DNA of 64,000 nt. Origin: Quercus robur. Lineage: Eukaryota > Streptophyta > Magnoliopsida > Fagales > Fagaceae. Position 1 is the first letter of the stretch; the number at the start of each line of letters is the position of its first letter. The notes beneath the pieces were generated by a model. It was given only the letters and a program-made list of their open reading frames with translations, was not told where the DNA came from and did no database searches. Shown piece after piece: positions 10,359 through 22,533 of this stretch. The stretch spans positions 9,678,330-9,742,329 of the forward strand of contig NC_065538.1 in assembly GCF_932294415.1 (NCBI RefSeq). The letters are read 5' to 3'. A program made the translations under genes and the position numbers.

Positions 10359-13300
10359 GTTCTGCAGGGAGTGCAGCAGAGATCCAATCTGAGGTAGCCG
10401 TTTGAATGTCTGTCTCAATATGTGGCGAAAGAGAAAGAGGAGTTATTGCAACCTGTTGCTCCAAATGAGACACAAATCAGAAACCAAGGAAGCTAATAAT
10501 AATATTGAAAAAGACATGAAGCAAAGTATCTAATACTTCAATGAAAGAAAAGTAACCATCTCCAACCATAATAAAACACCCTCTTTCAAATATTTTAAAA
10601 GAGATGCCAAACCCTACCACCCAAGAAATATGTAACAGTTAGGTTAGGATATTATTTCAATTAACATGCAGATGCTACAGGCAAGCCTAATGTCCAATAA
10701 AAATCATATTGATCCTTGGTGTTTTATTGTAAGTCTTAAAGAGATTTAATCACTGACATTGGGACCCAAAACATTAGGTATGAGCCATAATGATTTATGA
10801 AAACACTCACAGTAACATTTAAGTCAAAGGATGATACCAGGCAGTCCTGCAATGACCACACACTTTATTACTTTCACCTTTACATGCTACGTAAAACATA
10901 CCAAATTTTTTTTTATGATGGCCTCTTCTGTTACTTTTTCTTCAGTTCTTTTGTAGTCACCAATCACAGGCAAGTGGAATCCACTCTTTAAAACAGGACC
11001 CCATTTGCAATTATTACAGTTGTTTGAACTGACAGTCATGGAAGAAAAACCTACTGGGGGAAAGAGCTGACCCCACAAAAATGATACTACTGAAAATTTA
11101 GATTCATTCATTTCATTTCTATACGATTGAATGACACACAATGACGAGAAAAAAAAATAATAATTTCAATGATGCGGAAAAAAATATATATTATAGGTAC
11201 TTACATATCCATTTTCAAGTGCTCTGAAATCCAGATCCTCATCCGTCTCTTCTTGCTCCTTATCCAGAAACTGCAAATGTAAGCATGCCTGAGCCTTAGT
11301 TCATCACTTCATGAAACAACTACAAATATCTTCAATTTTTTTGGTTAATCAAGCCAATGAAGACTTGCAATTTGTAGTACAAAAATTCAGACTTTTCTAT
11401 AGGTAAAACTATCAAAGATTTGTTACAAGCAACTTAAGATTCATAATTTGATATCAACCCTTCTTATAAAACTACAAAATGTCATAGACTTCAAGCAATT
11501 TCATTGATTATCCTAAAGGAGAAAGTATAACTGCTTTCTTGAAGCTGCTTCTAAAAGCATTCTCACAGCAAGTAAAAGCTGCTTCTAAAAGCAACCTTAA
11601 TTGCTAGATTTTTTTTTCATACCTCTAGCCGGAAGTACTTCTTCACTCGGTTGGAATCAGATTTTCCAGCAACGCCAACTGATTCAATTTCCACATGCTT
11701 CTTTTGTGTGTTCAAACGTCGAGCCGCACCCTGAAAAACACCCACCAAAAAAAATGAAAACAGGAAAAGGGCAGTATAATCCTTCCATGAGCCTTTTTTT
11801 TCTTTTCTTTTTTTTGAGTAATTCACAGTGAGAGCAACTGACCGCAGCAGAGGCATCTCGGCCAAGCTGTGCGAGCTGAAGGCCAAGGCTTTGTTGATTG
11901 GACATGAAATGTCCAGCAGGATACCGGTTGGCTGAAACAGCTAGCCAGTTAGGAGTTGATCTCCACATACTTTGCTTGGTCAATTTAAAACCCTGTCAAG
12001 CAAAACATTTTCACACATATGTAAGAGGGAAAAGAATGTCTAGGAGAATTTAAATATTGTGAAGGCAAGGATTTATATCAACAGTTTTTTTGTCCAAACA
12101 AAAGCACATGAATGAGTAAAATCAGTAGTTCAATACATGACCGACAAAGTGAGACCAGCTTCCCAGAAGAGGATCTAAATCAAGTAAAATTTTCCAATAT
12201 ACCAACTATATATCTCAGCTGATACAGTTAATCAAGGGTTTGAGCCAAAGCATCTAACACAGCATCTAACAATTAAGCACTTGCTTGAACTGGGAGAAAG
12301 AAAAATGTGTGACCACCTAGGAAGCGCGGACACGGGTACAACACAGTGACACAAGCAATTTCTGAAAAATTATAACATAAAACGGCCAGTACGACATGGG
12401 TACGGTACCCTAAATGAAGTGTCTGTGCTTCCTAGATTATCACTGACCAAATTGTAGCACATTTTCCATATATTAAGCATAAGATACTTTGGCTCCAATG
12501 AGTTAAAATTTTTCCTCAAAATTTTGACTCATGGGAGCAACACAGGCCCCTACACTAAAGCACAATAACTGAAACTCCAGTCCAACAGTGACAAGAATGT
12601 GATTACAGTTATCACACTTAAGTTTGTAGATCTATCCTATAAAGTCAGCATACATTCTAACGAGCAGAGACACCTACTAATATTTTATCATTAGCAACTA
12701 AGCGCCAAGAATAGTAATAGAATATAATCTTAGATCCACATACCTCACATGCACCAAAAGTAGTGATGATTCTATAAATAAAACTAAGCCTTACCCTGAT
12801 GACATTGCTATTGATAACTATCCAAGCTACTTCTAAATTCTTGACAGAGGATGCCAATTTCCAGAGTACATGTTGATAGCACTAAGATTTTTCACTGCCT
12901 GGTTACCTAGCATAACCTCATTTCTCCCAAGAACCAATATTGGCCATCTTAACATATAAGGCTCTCAACATGATACTGTACGTGTTGATAGCACTAAGAT
13001 TTTTCACTGCCTGATTACCTAGCATAACCTCATTTCTCCCAAGAACCAATATTGGCCATCTTAACATATAAGGCTCTCAACATGATACTGCCCATGTCAT
13101 CTTAAGTCACCAAGTCATCTGATATGACCAAAAAACACTTCAGTGATACACTAACATACCAGAATCATTCTGAAAAGTTTTTAATCCGGTGGGTTTTCAA
13201 TTCTCTTTCTTTTTCTGATAAGTCGGGGCATTCAGTTATCAATAAATTTGAGAATCTATAACCAAATGCACCCTAAATTTTTAAACCTTCCCAATAGTTT

Positions 13301-15982
13301 GTCATTCAGACAGGGAGAATAATAAAGGCTGCATCTCTACCCCACATATAGCCATTGTATGAAAACAACAATAACCACAATGGTCAATGAAAAAACCAGT
13401 CATTCATTAAGAAAGCAGTTCTAGTGCTTTATTATGGCCAGTATTATATTTTGTAAAACACCTGGTCAAAGTTCAGTGTGTTTTACCATAGTTTTCAAAA
13501 CAAAATTTCAATTAGAAACAAGTTAACAACCCATTTCCTTAACACTTTAGAGATGCAAACCTTGTTTGTCAAAGGAGAAGTGGGTATCTCTATATTCAGG
13601 GAGCAGCTTTTGGGGAAAACTCCTTTTTCAATATCTCTGATAGCTGCATTTATTAAAGGTATACAGACAGAAACTGCATCCTTAAAATCATTTTCCTGAC
13701 TTTCATCCTTCTTCCTGCAATAGATTATATCACCAAAGAATTACTTCTCAACATTAAGAAGGAAAATATATATATATATCAAATTTTTATAAGAAAAAAT
13801 CTTCAAGTCACCAGTTCAATGATATTGACAATGATGGAACACCACAAATTAGGGCCTCTCTAGCTCCGGCAACAACACCCGAGTAAAACCTGATCAATGT
13901 TTCAGTCATTAAAAAAACTTGTCTATTCAAATAAGGACTAGAAGTCACCGGGAAAAAATAGAAACATACAGCTTTAACTGATATTACTAGAGTAAAAATA
14001 TCAAACACTGATTTCAAATATTGGATGATTCCAAAGTTTACCCTGCTTGACTTAAACAAGAAAATATAGGAATGATAAAAAGCAATAACTAACAACTTAC
14101 ATGTGATGGCCACAGCTTGATCCCCGATTAATTCCACTAATCACCTGAAAATGAGACCATATATGATTTTTCTGGACCCCAAAATGTATATGCATAATCA
14201 TACTGATGACATCATACAAATGCTAACCAGAAGAGGCTTTGACCAAGAAAACAATGCCCCAGATAATGCCAATGAGACACAATCCACAGGAGTCCCTGAG
14301 TAAAAAGAATCACGTCCAAGCCTGTTACTATCAGTAACCATGATGAAACCGCAAAATCCAGATCAACTTTACATAAATCTTTCAGGCATACATTGATGCC
14401 AATTTCAAAGAAAATATATCAATAACTAAAAATCACTGAAGTTTTCCATATATAGAATGAATGAATCTGGCTAGTAGTTAAATTGAATATCAAAAAATCC
14501 ACATCATATCTACCCAATTTCATAAACATAAACAAAAGCCAAAATGCAAGGAATGATGAATCCATTAAATACAAGATAATTTTTATAGTTACAGAACCCA
14601 ATGCATAGATATCGGTCATACCTGAAACTTCAAAAGCTGTAGAACCATTAATCTCGCTGGAACTCACAGCAACCGTTTCTTGGAGAGTCACAGAATGACC
14701 TGACACTGATTTGTCCCTAAAAGTACCAAATCACAAGCTAACAAATCAGAACATGTTCCCAGCTTCAATACCAATACTTGAAATGAAACAATGCAACATA
14801 TCCATATACAAATAGTAATAGGCAAATAAATAAAAAACTACAAAATCCCACACCCATAATAAGCAATTAAGAGAAACCTGCACAAAAGGTAAGTTATATC
14901 AATAATCACAAAGAACCCAGATACTCAGATGATGAAATTAACAGAAAAAAAAAAACAAAAAAAAAACAACAAAACATATTAAAAGAATTGAGAAATGAAA
15001 GAATTTCACATACCAATACAGGAACACAAATATACACGCCTAAACAATCAAAAACAATGTAATCCCACATACCCAGGTGAGAGAATCAAGGAAAAAAGAT
15101 ATAAAACGCAAACTACGACCTATAATCAAAGACAACCCGGAAAACCAACAAGCAATGAATGAAACTCACATACCAATACAGGAAATGAAAGAAGCCCACA
15201 TAGCCAAATATCAAAATCAATCAAAAAACACAAAACTTTACAGCTAAGCAATCAAAAGTAATAGAACCCGCATAACCCAGATGAGAAAATCAAAGGAAAC
15301 AAGCAATAAACCACAAAATACAACCTATACAATACAGGAAATGAAAGAAGCCCACATAGCCAAATATCAAAATCAATCCAAAAAAAAAATCTACCACTAA
15401 GCAATCAAAAAACCCACACCCAGATGAGAAAATCAAGGGGAACAAGCAATAAACCACAAAATACAACCTATAGAATTCAGGAAATGAAAGAAGCCCAGAT
15501 AGCCAAATATCAAAATTAATCAAAAACCAATGAAAAACCCCACATACCCAGATGAGAAAACCACTGGAAACAAACAATCAAACACAAAACACAACAAAAT
15601 AGCTGAGCAAAGTGGATGGAGATTGAACCCACGATTGCGGAGCGCAGACATGGACATTGTACAAGCCTTCACGAACGAGCGCTTCAACGAGGAACACAAG
15701 GCCAGGGGAGTCAATCCCATCTCCATTGGTCACCAAAACAATGGGCTTGGAGGTGTCTACGGCCTCAGAAGCATCGGAAACCGATGTGGAATAAGAGGGC
15801 TCGGCGGGTTCAACATTGTCGCTTTCTTTTGACTCAGCTTCACTGTTACTAACTTTGTCATCATCATTGTTTTTGTTGTTGTTGTTGCTGTTGTCGCCGT
15901 TTTTTTTGCTTAGAACTTGTTGGAGATTGGAGACCAACCCCGGTGGCAACAAGTTGTTGTTCTTCACAGAAGTGGAAGTCAT
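10354..15982 (-). CDS. SURE: SurE-like survival protein / acid phosphatase (5'-nucleotidase type), 10 exons, 403 aa
   Basis: SurE proteins are metal-dependent phosphatases acting on nucleoside monophosphates and related phosphates; the plant role is not well defined. Exons (minus): 15633-15982, 14622-14716, 14228-14295, 14101-14144, 13812-13889, 13561-13714, 11843-11992, 11623-11730, 11205-11270, 10354-10452. All junctions are GT-AG and the frame stays open to TAA, for 403 codons. Residues 1-78 are a low-complexity Asn/Ser/Asp-rich lead after a conserved LPPGLVSNLQQVL. The SurE core begins with IVLVTNGDGIDSPGL (81-95), followed by CAPQSDKSVSGHS, AFEVSGTPVDCVSLALSGAL, the SGIN motif (about 174-177) carrying the likely metal-binding Asn, and VAGAREALICGVPSLSISLNW. 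The bacterial NDDG metal site reads NGDG here, which I believe is usual in plants. ATG at 15982 is chosen because it gives the conserved plant N-terminus and has a UTR-like CT-rich leader upstream. Confidence 0.93.
12871..13090. repeat. 112 bp tandem duplication in SurE intron 6
   Basis: TGTTGATAGCACTAAGATTT starts at 12871 and again at 12983. The copies run to about 12982 and 13090 and are nearly identical (CCTGGTTACC against CCTGATTACC). It lies wholly inside the intron between the exons at 13561-13714 and 11843-11992, so it does not affect the protein. Confidence 0.9.
15060..15600. repeat. About 145-155 bp imperfect tandem repeat in SurE intron 1
   Basis: GGAAATGAAAGAAGCCCA recurs at 15181, 15337 and 15480. 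It is followed each time by AGCCAAATATCAAAAT and, further on, by CCCAGATGAGAAAA and a CAAGCAATAAACCACAAAA-like stretch. Three fairly complete copies and partial flanking copies can be seen. The array ends about 30 bases from the exon 1 donor site at 15632. Confidence 0.85.
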
Positions 15983-15996
15983 AGCATAAACTCAGA

Positions 15997-16043
<47 letters not shown>

Positions 16044-16240
16044 GTGTAGAAGAATCAAAGCAGAACCCTAGAGAGCGAGAGAGAGAGAAGGAAAGGAAGA
16101 AAAGGAAAGAAATAAAGGATGGAAAGAATGAAAAGGATGGATTGATAGATTATAGATATAGAAAGAGAGAGAAAGAAGAAGAGTTGAGTAGATGGACCGG
16201 TTCATACGGCATTATATATTTTGAGAGAGAAAAGTAAGAT
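15983..16240 (-). promoter_or_regulatory. SurE 5' UTR with CT microsatellite and probable core promoter
   Basis: Directly upstream of the ATG the minus strand has a pure (CT)n tract (16000-16038) followed by more CT-rich sequence to about 16180. Such CT-rich leaders are common in plant 5' UTRs. A TATA-like ATATATAAT on the minus strand lies at about 16210-16220, roughly 230 bp before the ATG, and would place the transcription start near 16180. There is no direct evidence of the start site. Confidence 0.4.
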
Positions 16241-16491
16241 TTGGGGTAAACGAAAGAGCAACGATTGGTGGCTGCATCATTAAACACATGAGGAAGAAAG
16301 GAACAGTGATCTAATTGAAAATGGGGATTTCATACAGTCTTTTTTTTTTTTTATCCTCAATAGAATATTACAAACTTTTTATTGAATAATAGATGTTAGA
16401 GAATATTATAAATATCTTCTAAAAATATCCTTTTATAAAATGTGTTACTAATTAAAAAAATAATTTAAAGCGTTTGTTGATGAGAAATCTT

Positions 16492-16657
16492 ATGTTTGTA
16501 ATATTTTCACCACAAATTGTAAGTGGTAAATTGTTACGGATTGTTATAGGTAAGAATAAAATCATTTTAGAAGTATGTTTAAATTAAAACCAATAACAAT
16601 CTACCGTCTATAATTTGTTAGGAAATTGTTGTGAAAATATTATAAACGTAGCATCTC
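16492..16657. mobile_element. Short palindromic MITE, inside both duplication copies
   Basis: The left arm GAGAAATCTTATGTTTGTAA and the reverse complement of the right arm, GAGATGCTACGTTTATAATA, lead into TATTTTCACNACAA on both sides. Its counterpart in copy 2 is at about 18719-18893. Since both copies have it, it was present before the duplication. Confidence 0.6.
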
Positions 16658-17255
16658 TTTCTATTGATTAAATGGTATGGTTAAAGTTAACCAAATACAT
16701 TTATTGACACATTAATTTGTTAGTTTTATGTAGTAAGATTTATAGATTTTTTAACAGTTTCTTTCATTAAATAAGCAGAAAGTGAATTTTAAAATTATGT
16801 GTTTGGATGAGCTTATTTATTTATCTATTTACATAAAATATTATTAAAAAATTATGGAAAGCTTTTTTTTTTCTTTTTTTTTTTCCTTTATGCCATCAAA
16901 ATAAAGCTAAAAAGAGGTTTTTTTTGCTTGCCAAGCACACTGGTAAAATTTAAAAAGCTACTTAAGATCTATTATTTTACACTTTGTTTGTTATGGGATA
17001 TTTATTGGTGAAGAAAACAAATCAAAAAAAATTTCTTATCTAATGATGTTTGATTGTGTTGATGAAAATAATTCCCAAAATATATATATAACTCACATTA
17101 AAAATCAATTACACTTCATGTATGCACAAATCTTTTGCATTAATATCATGCATTGAATCTTTCATAACATGTAGAACTTATGCATCTATGAAGTTCACAT
17201 ATTTTGAGAGGCATGCTACACAATACACACCGTCAATTATATAAGATAATTCTTA

Positions 17256-17640
17256 GACCACTAGCATACGGGAATACCAAAAAAAAAAAAATCTATATTG
17301 CATCCTTAAATACTTTATCTATTTTATCAACTCATTTTACAATTTACCCTACATCCTAATTTTTATTTTTACATACAACCCAATAAAATAATATAAATTA
17401 CCTAATAAAAAGTATTCTTCTCTCTCTCTTTCCTCCCATTATCTTTTTCTCTTCACACACAACCACAATATTAGATTTTTTTTTTCTTTACAATCTATGA
17501 ATAGTAAGGTTGTATATACAACCTTACTATTCATAGATTGCAAATTTTTTTAAGTATACAAACTCAAATGGAGTGGGTTTTTGTTGTCTTGAGTTGTAAA
17601 ATAGCAACTAGGGGTGTTTACATCCCCAATGCTAGTGCTC
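17256..17640. mobile_element. MITE with GACCACTAGCAT ends, only in duplication copy 1
   Basis: The left end GACCACTAGCATACGGG and the reverse complement of the right end, GAGCACTAGCATTGGGG, form a 17 bp inverted repeat with few mismatches. Copy 2 reads straight from ATTCTTAG into GTGATGG at the corresponding place (about 19820-19835), so it shows the empty site. Flanks TTA and TAA suggest a two- or three-base TA-type target, as for Tourist/Harbinger MITEs. Confidence 0.75.
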
Positions 17641-18486
17641 TAAGTAATGGTGACAACAACAACAACAATAGGTGGCAGTGCTGATGGCAAAGAAGGGAAA
17701 GAGATTTATGTTTTGTGTTAGAGAGAATTAATTTAACCCTATTTTGTGGTTTTCTTAATTGCAAATGGGTATCTCTATGAATAGTAGATTAGTTTTTTCT
17801 TCTTTGGTTATATGTTATAACTTATGGACCTAGTTCAATCGGATCTAGGAGCTTATTTTATGAGAATGGGGGTTTCTTTCCAGGGTTGAGAAGATGAACC
17901 TGTATGGTTTATTGATAGTGAACAGTTACAAGAATACAATTTTTATTGAGAAGTAAATCATATCAGCTCATGAAAGCTTGTAACCAAGATCTTAGCGGGC
18001 AACATTAATTTGCTTTTAATTTACTGGTGCTTATTCTTAAAGACAAAATAACAAGTATTCTTTTGTTGTAACTTGTAAGTTAGATTATTAGAGTTGATAT
18101 GATCAACTTTAAAAAAATGAGGGCAAGTAAGATTAGTTTATGAGATTAATATAAGTAAAATTTTAAATGAAGAGCTAATTTGTATTCTTCAAAGGCCGGT
18201 GACATATGTCGAAAGCTACAGTCAAAGAATTCACAATAGGACAAGTTTGAATCATTGATTCATAAGTATAATTAATTTAGATGAGGACTGTTAATATAAC
18301 ACATCAATTTGATTAGCTGTAATGATGTATGTTTTTGGATATTGACAAATTATAAATCTGAGTCAATTTTTACTGTAATATTGTAACATTAATTTCGTTT
18401 GGTAAATATGGGTTAGTGTTTGATAATTAATTAAAGTATTCAATGAACGTACAAGGATTAAAGACCACATCTTACGTTTAAATAAT

Positions 18487-19168
18487 TAAACACGTGAGGA
18501 AGAAAGTGATCTAATTGAAAATGGGGATTTCCTACCCTTTTTTATTTTAGCTTAGCTTTTTGCTATAGTCACTTTTTTTTTTTTTTTAATCCTCAATAGA
18601 ATATTACAAACTTTTTATTGAATAAGTGATGTTATAGAACATAATAAATATCTTCTAAAAAAAATCCTTTTATAAATGTGTTACTAATTAAAAAAACAAT
18701 TTAAAGCATTTATTGATGAGAAATTTTGTGTTCATAATATTTTCACCACAAATCATAAGTTGTAAGTTGTTACAAGTTGTTATTGGTGAAAATAAAATAA
18801 TTTTAGAAGTAGGTTTAAATTAGAATCAATAACAACTTACCGCCTATAATTTGTTAGGAAAGTGTTGTAAAAATGTTGTGGACGTAACATTTTTTTTTTC
18901 TATTGGACGTAACATTTTTTTTTTCTATTGATTAGATGGTGTGGTAAAAGTCAACCAAATACATTTATTGACACATCAATTTGTTAGTTTCATGAAATAA
19001 ATTTTATAGATTTTTTAATAGTTTCTTTCATTAAATAAGCCGAAAGTGAATTTTAAAAATGTGTGTTTGGATGAGCTTATTTATTTATTTATTTACCTAA
19101 AATAGTATTAAAAAATTATGGAAAAAGCCTTTTTTTTTCCTTTATGCCATCAAAATAAAGCTAAAAAG

Positions 19169-19216
<48 letters not shown>

Positions 19217-19356
19217 GCTTGCCAAGCACACTAGTGAAATTTAAAAGCTGCTCTATTAATTTACACTTTGTCTGTTTTGGGATATTTATTGGTGAAGAAA
19301 ACAAATCAAATTTTTTTTCATATCTGATGATTGATTGTGATGATAAAAATAATTCC

Positions 19357-19388
<32 letters not shown>

Positions 19389-20660
19389 CTCACATTAGTG
19401 TTAGTTTAGAATAACTTATTTAACTGAAACTGAAAACATTTTGCGGAAAATACAGAAAAAATGTTAAAAAATAAGCTGAATAGTACAGTGGGACCAATGA
19501 ATAATATCAAAAAGTGCAATGAGACCCATAAATAGTAGGAAAAATAAACTGAAAGCAGAGATAAGCTGAAAAATTTAGCTCATCCCAAACACGACCAATG
19601 AATAATATCAAAAAGTGCAATGAGACTCATAAATAGTAACAAAAATAAACTGAAAGTGGAGATAAGCTGAAAAATTTAGCTCATCCCAAACGCACATTAA
19701 AAATCTTTTACATTAATCATGTGCATTGAATCTCTCATAACATGTGAGACCTATGTATCTATGGAGTTCGGATATTGTGAGAGGCATGCTACACAGTACA
19801 CACCGTCAATTGCATAAGATAATTCTTAGGTGATGGTGATAACAAAAACAATATGTGGCGGTGTTAATGGCAAAGAAGGGAAAGAGATTTATGTTTTGTG
19901 CTAGAGAGAATTAATTTAACCCTATTTTGTGGTTTTCTTAATAGTAAATGAGTATCTCTATGAGTAGCAAAGTAGTTTTTTCTTCTTTGGCTATAACTTA
20001 TGGATAGTTCAATCAGATCTGGGTGCTTATTTTATGAGAATGGGGGTTTCTTTCCAGGGTTGAGAGGATGAATCTGTATGGTTTATTCATAGTGAATAGT
20101 TACAAGAATACAATTTTTCTTGTGAAGTAAATCATATCAGCACATGAAAGCTTGTAACCAAGATCTTAGCGGGCAACATTAATTTGCTTTTAATTCACTG
20201 GTGCTTACTCTTAAAGACAAAATAACAAGTATTCTTTTGTTGTAACTTGTAAGTTAGATTATTAGAGTTGATATGATCAACTTTAAAAAAATGAGGGCAA
20301 GTAAGATTAGTTTGTGAGATTAATATAAGTCAAATTTTAAAAGAAGAGCTATAATTTGTAGTCTTCAAGGGGCGGTGACATATGTCGAAAGCTACAGTCA
20401 AATAATTCACAACAGGACAAGCTTGAATCATTGATTCATAAGTAGAATTTTGGATGAGGACTGTTAATATAACACATCAATTTGATTAGTTGTAATGATG
20501 TATGTTTTTGGATATTGACAACTTATAAATCTGAGTCAATTTTTACTGTAATATTGTAACATTAATTTCGTTTGGTAAAAAATGGGTTAGTGTTTGATAA
20601 TTAATTAAAGTAATGAACATACAAGGATTAAAGACTACATCTTAAGTTTAAATAATTAAA
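18487..20660. repeat. 2.2 kb tandem duplication, copy 2
   Basis: It starts at TAAACACGTGAGGAAGAAAG directly after copy 1 and ends at AATAATTAAA (20651-20660), the same sequence that ends copy 1. It lacks the copy 1 MITE but carries its own insertion at 19398-19695. It also has a 42-base T-run (19172-19213) and an (AT)n tract (19357-19386). Confidence 0.92.
19398..19695. mobile_element. MITE-like insertion with internal 101 bp duplication, only in copy 2
   Basis: Copy 1 at the same place reads ACTCACATTAAAAATC without interruption, whereas copy 2 has ACTCACATTA, then the insert, then CGCACATTAAAAATC. The ends resemble one another in inverted orientation (GTGTTAGTTTAGAATAAC against GTGCGTTTGGGATGAGC). 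Inside, GACCAATGAATAATATC starts at 19492 and 19593, a 101 bp direct repeat. The family also occurs as a remnant near 100-235. Confidence 0.7.
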
Positions 20661-21232
20661 GATTGGAAGTTAGCTTATAAATTCAAGTCATTTCCATGCG
20701 GTTGATGTATTAAATCTGAACACCAAATTTATGTTCACATATATATCGTTTTTGCAAATAAAGCTTACGTTTATTATGTTAGGAAAAAGAAAGACATTTG
20801 TTAGCTAACATTGAAGCAAGCCACATTAAAGGAGTATATGTATTTTGTAGATCTCCTTCTATGTCTCTAGCTCTTAAATGAGAGCATATAATTAAGATGT
20901 CCTCATTTATGCAAAATTAGTTGAAAACCGTTTCTAGAAAACAAAAATAGTGAAAATCTTTACCTATTTATAAAAGGGAAATGTTTTGCTGCATACATGT
21001 ATGTGGCAGCAAAAAGAAAGAAACATGTGCATATCACTAGGTGGACCTTAGACATTTGTCCATTTCTTTTTGTTGTTGCATACCTCCTCTACATACAAGT
21101 ATGCATCAAAACTTTTTCCTTTTATAAAATTATGTTTTTAATTTTTATTGACTTTAAACCTACAAATCCTAGATTATCTTAAACTTTCCCTAAGAAAAAT
21201 ACTATCTTGCTACAAATCAGTTGAATAAAATA

Positions 21233-21397
21233 GTGGGTTCTAGTTAACTCAATTAGTAAAGTCTCTTGTCATGAAATAAGAGAGTTAGGGTTCGATCCCT
21301 ATTTACATCAAAAACCAATTGAATGTCTTGATTTGATGATAAAGAAGCAATTATCTGGAACGAAAAGCATAAGTTGAAACTCTTTCAAAAAATATTA
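21233..21397 (+). mobile_element. tRNA-derived SINE
   Basis: A box-A-like TAGTTAACTCAATTAGTAAA (21241-21260) is followed at the proper distance by a box-B TTAGGGTTCGATCCC (21285-21299), then a non-tRNA body that ends near CTTTCAAAAAA. This is the RNA polymerase III promoter layout of plant SINEs. It does not fold as a tRNA gene. Confidence 0.7.
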
Positions 21398-22419
21398 TAA
21401 AATGAATATATGTATAATAATCAAACATGTTTTAATATATTGATTTACTTGATTAAAAACCTGTCTTGGTTGTTATTTATAAAAATTGGGATTAAATAAG
21501 ATTGAATTAAGGATCTAAGATACCAATCTTGCAACTAATGTGTAGTTCATAAATCTAGATAGAAACCGGCACCTCTTAGCATTTTTAATGAAGATGTTTA
21601 GGATTTAAAACCTCATCCCCTAATTATCATATTATATTATTTATATATAACAAATTATTGTTCTTTTTTTTTTTTGGGAGAATCTTATATATAAAAATAA
21701 AAGTAAAATTCTAGACAGAAACTAAGAGAACTTTAGGAAGAATAAATAAAACAGAGTAAAGAAAAGGAAATGCATGTCGTATAGTGCTTGTGAGATACTA
21801 TATCCAGACAAAATCTACGGTAATCAAGAACGTGATTAGCGTAATTTAGAGAATCATTCTACAGGTTGTGTCTTTTAATATTTTGACAATATCCTTTGAA
21901 CGTGTCAAAGTACCCTCTTGACCTTAATGTGGGGTCTCTTAAATTTGAATGGAAATCTCAGACCAAATGATGCAACTAATGTAGATGTTAGTTTCAAAGT
22001 CAATCATATAGTTTCCTTTGGGCTTAACAAAATTCTTTTGAATCAGTCTCAATAATTTTCACCTAAATGGGACTTTAATTTTGAATCATACACTTAGCCA
22101 TAGGAAATCGAGTCAATTAACTTTTCTGTGCAATTTTCTTCAAGAACTTGCCAAAGAAAATAAAAGGAAATAGAAAGTAAAATTTAACTCAAGCACACAC
22201 TAGTTTGTTAATTTTTGGAAGAATAGCATAAAACTACAAGTAATTGGGACTACCATATGGTTTATATCATCACAACAATAATCTTTTAAAGAAGAACGTT
22301 TAGGATTTATTCATGTGAGTTTACTCAAGGATTCCCTATGCACATCTTACATTTATTTTTATATTATCATAGAATATTAATTTCTATCAATGACCAAAAA
22401 GGAGTTGGAATGCACTCTT

Positions 22420-22533
22420 CTATTATTTATTTATTTACATCAATCCGTTATTAACAAAAGTGAGAATTAAATTTCAGATCTTTTATTCAACTATCAGAGA
22501 CTTTACTAGTTGAACTAACTAAAACCCACTACT
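22420..22533 (-). mobile_element. tRNA-derived SINE, same family as 21233-21397
   Basis: On the minus strand it begins TAGTGGGTTTTAGTTAGTTC and continues AACTAGTAAAGTCTCT, the same order as the plus-strand copy at 21233 (TAGTGGGTTCTAGTTAACTC, AATTAGTAAAGTCTCT). Its box B is decayed (AGATCTGAAATTTAATTC). Confidence 0.55.

Larger units (their letters stand above)
16281..18486. repeat. 2.2 kb tandem duplication, copy 1
   Basis: It begins TAAACACATGAGGAAGAAAG and matches copy 2 (18487-20660) along its length, including GAAAATGGGGATTTC near the start, CTTGTAACCAAGATCTTAGC at about 17979, and ACATATGTCGAAAGCTACAG at about 18203. It contains a MITE at 17256-17640 that copy 2 lacks. No gene was recognised in it. 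Confidence 0.92.

Noticed and set aside
15530..15852. Plus-strand frames of 100 and 78 residues opposite SurE exon 1
   Set aside because: They are antisense shadows of the well-supported SurE coding exon.
16293..18100. Gene in the 2.2 kb duplication
   Set aside because: No reading frame above background is shared by both copies, and insertions and indels differ freely between them.
21233..21310. Possible tRNA gene
   Set aside because: Box A and box B motifs are present, but acceptor and anticodon stems do not pair, and the sequence continues into a SINE body.
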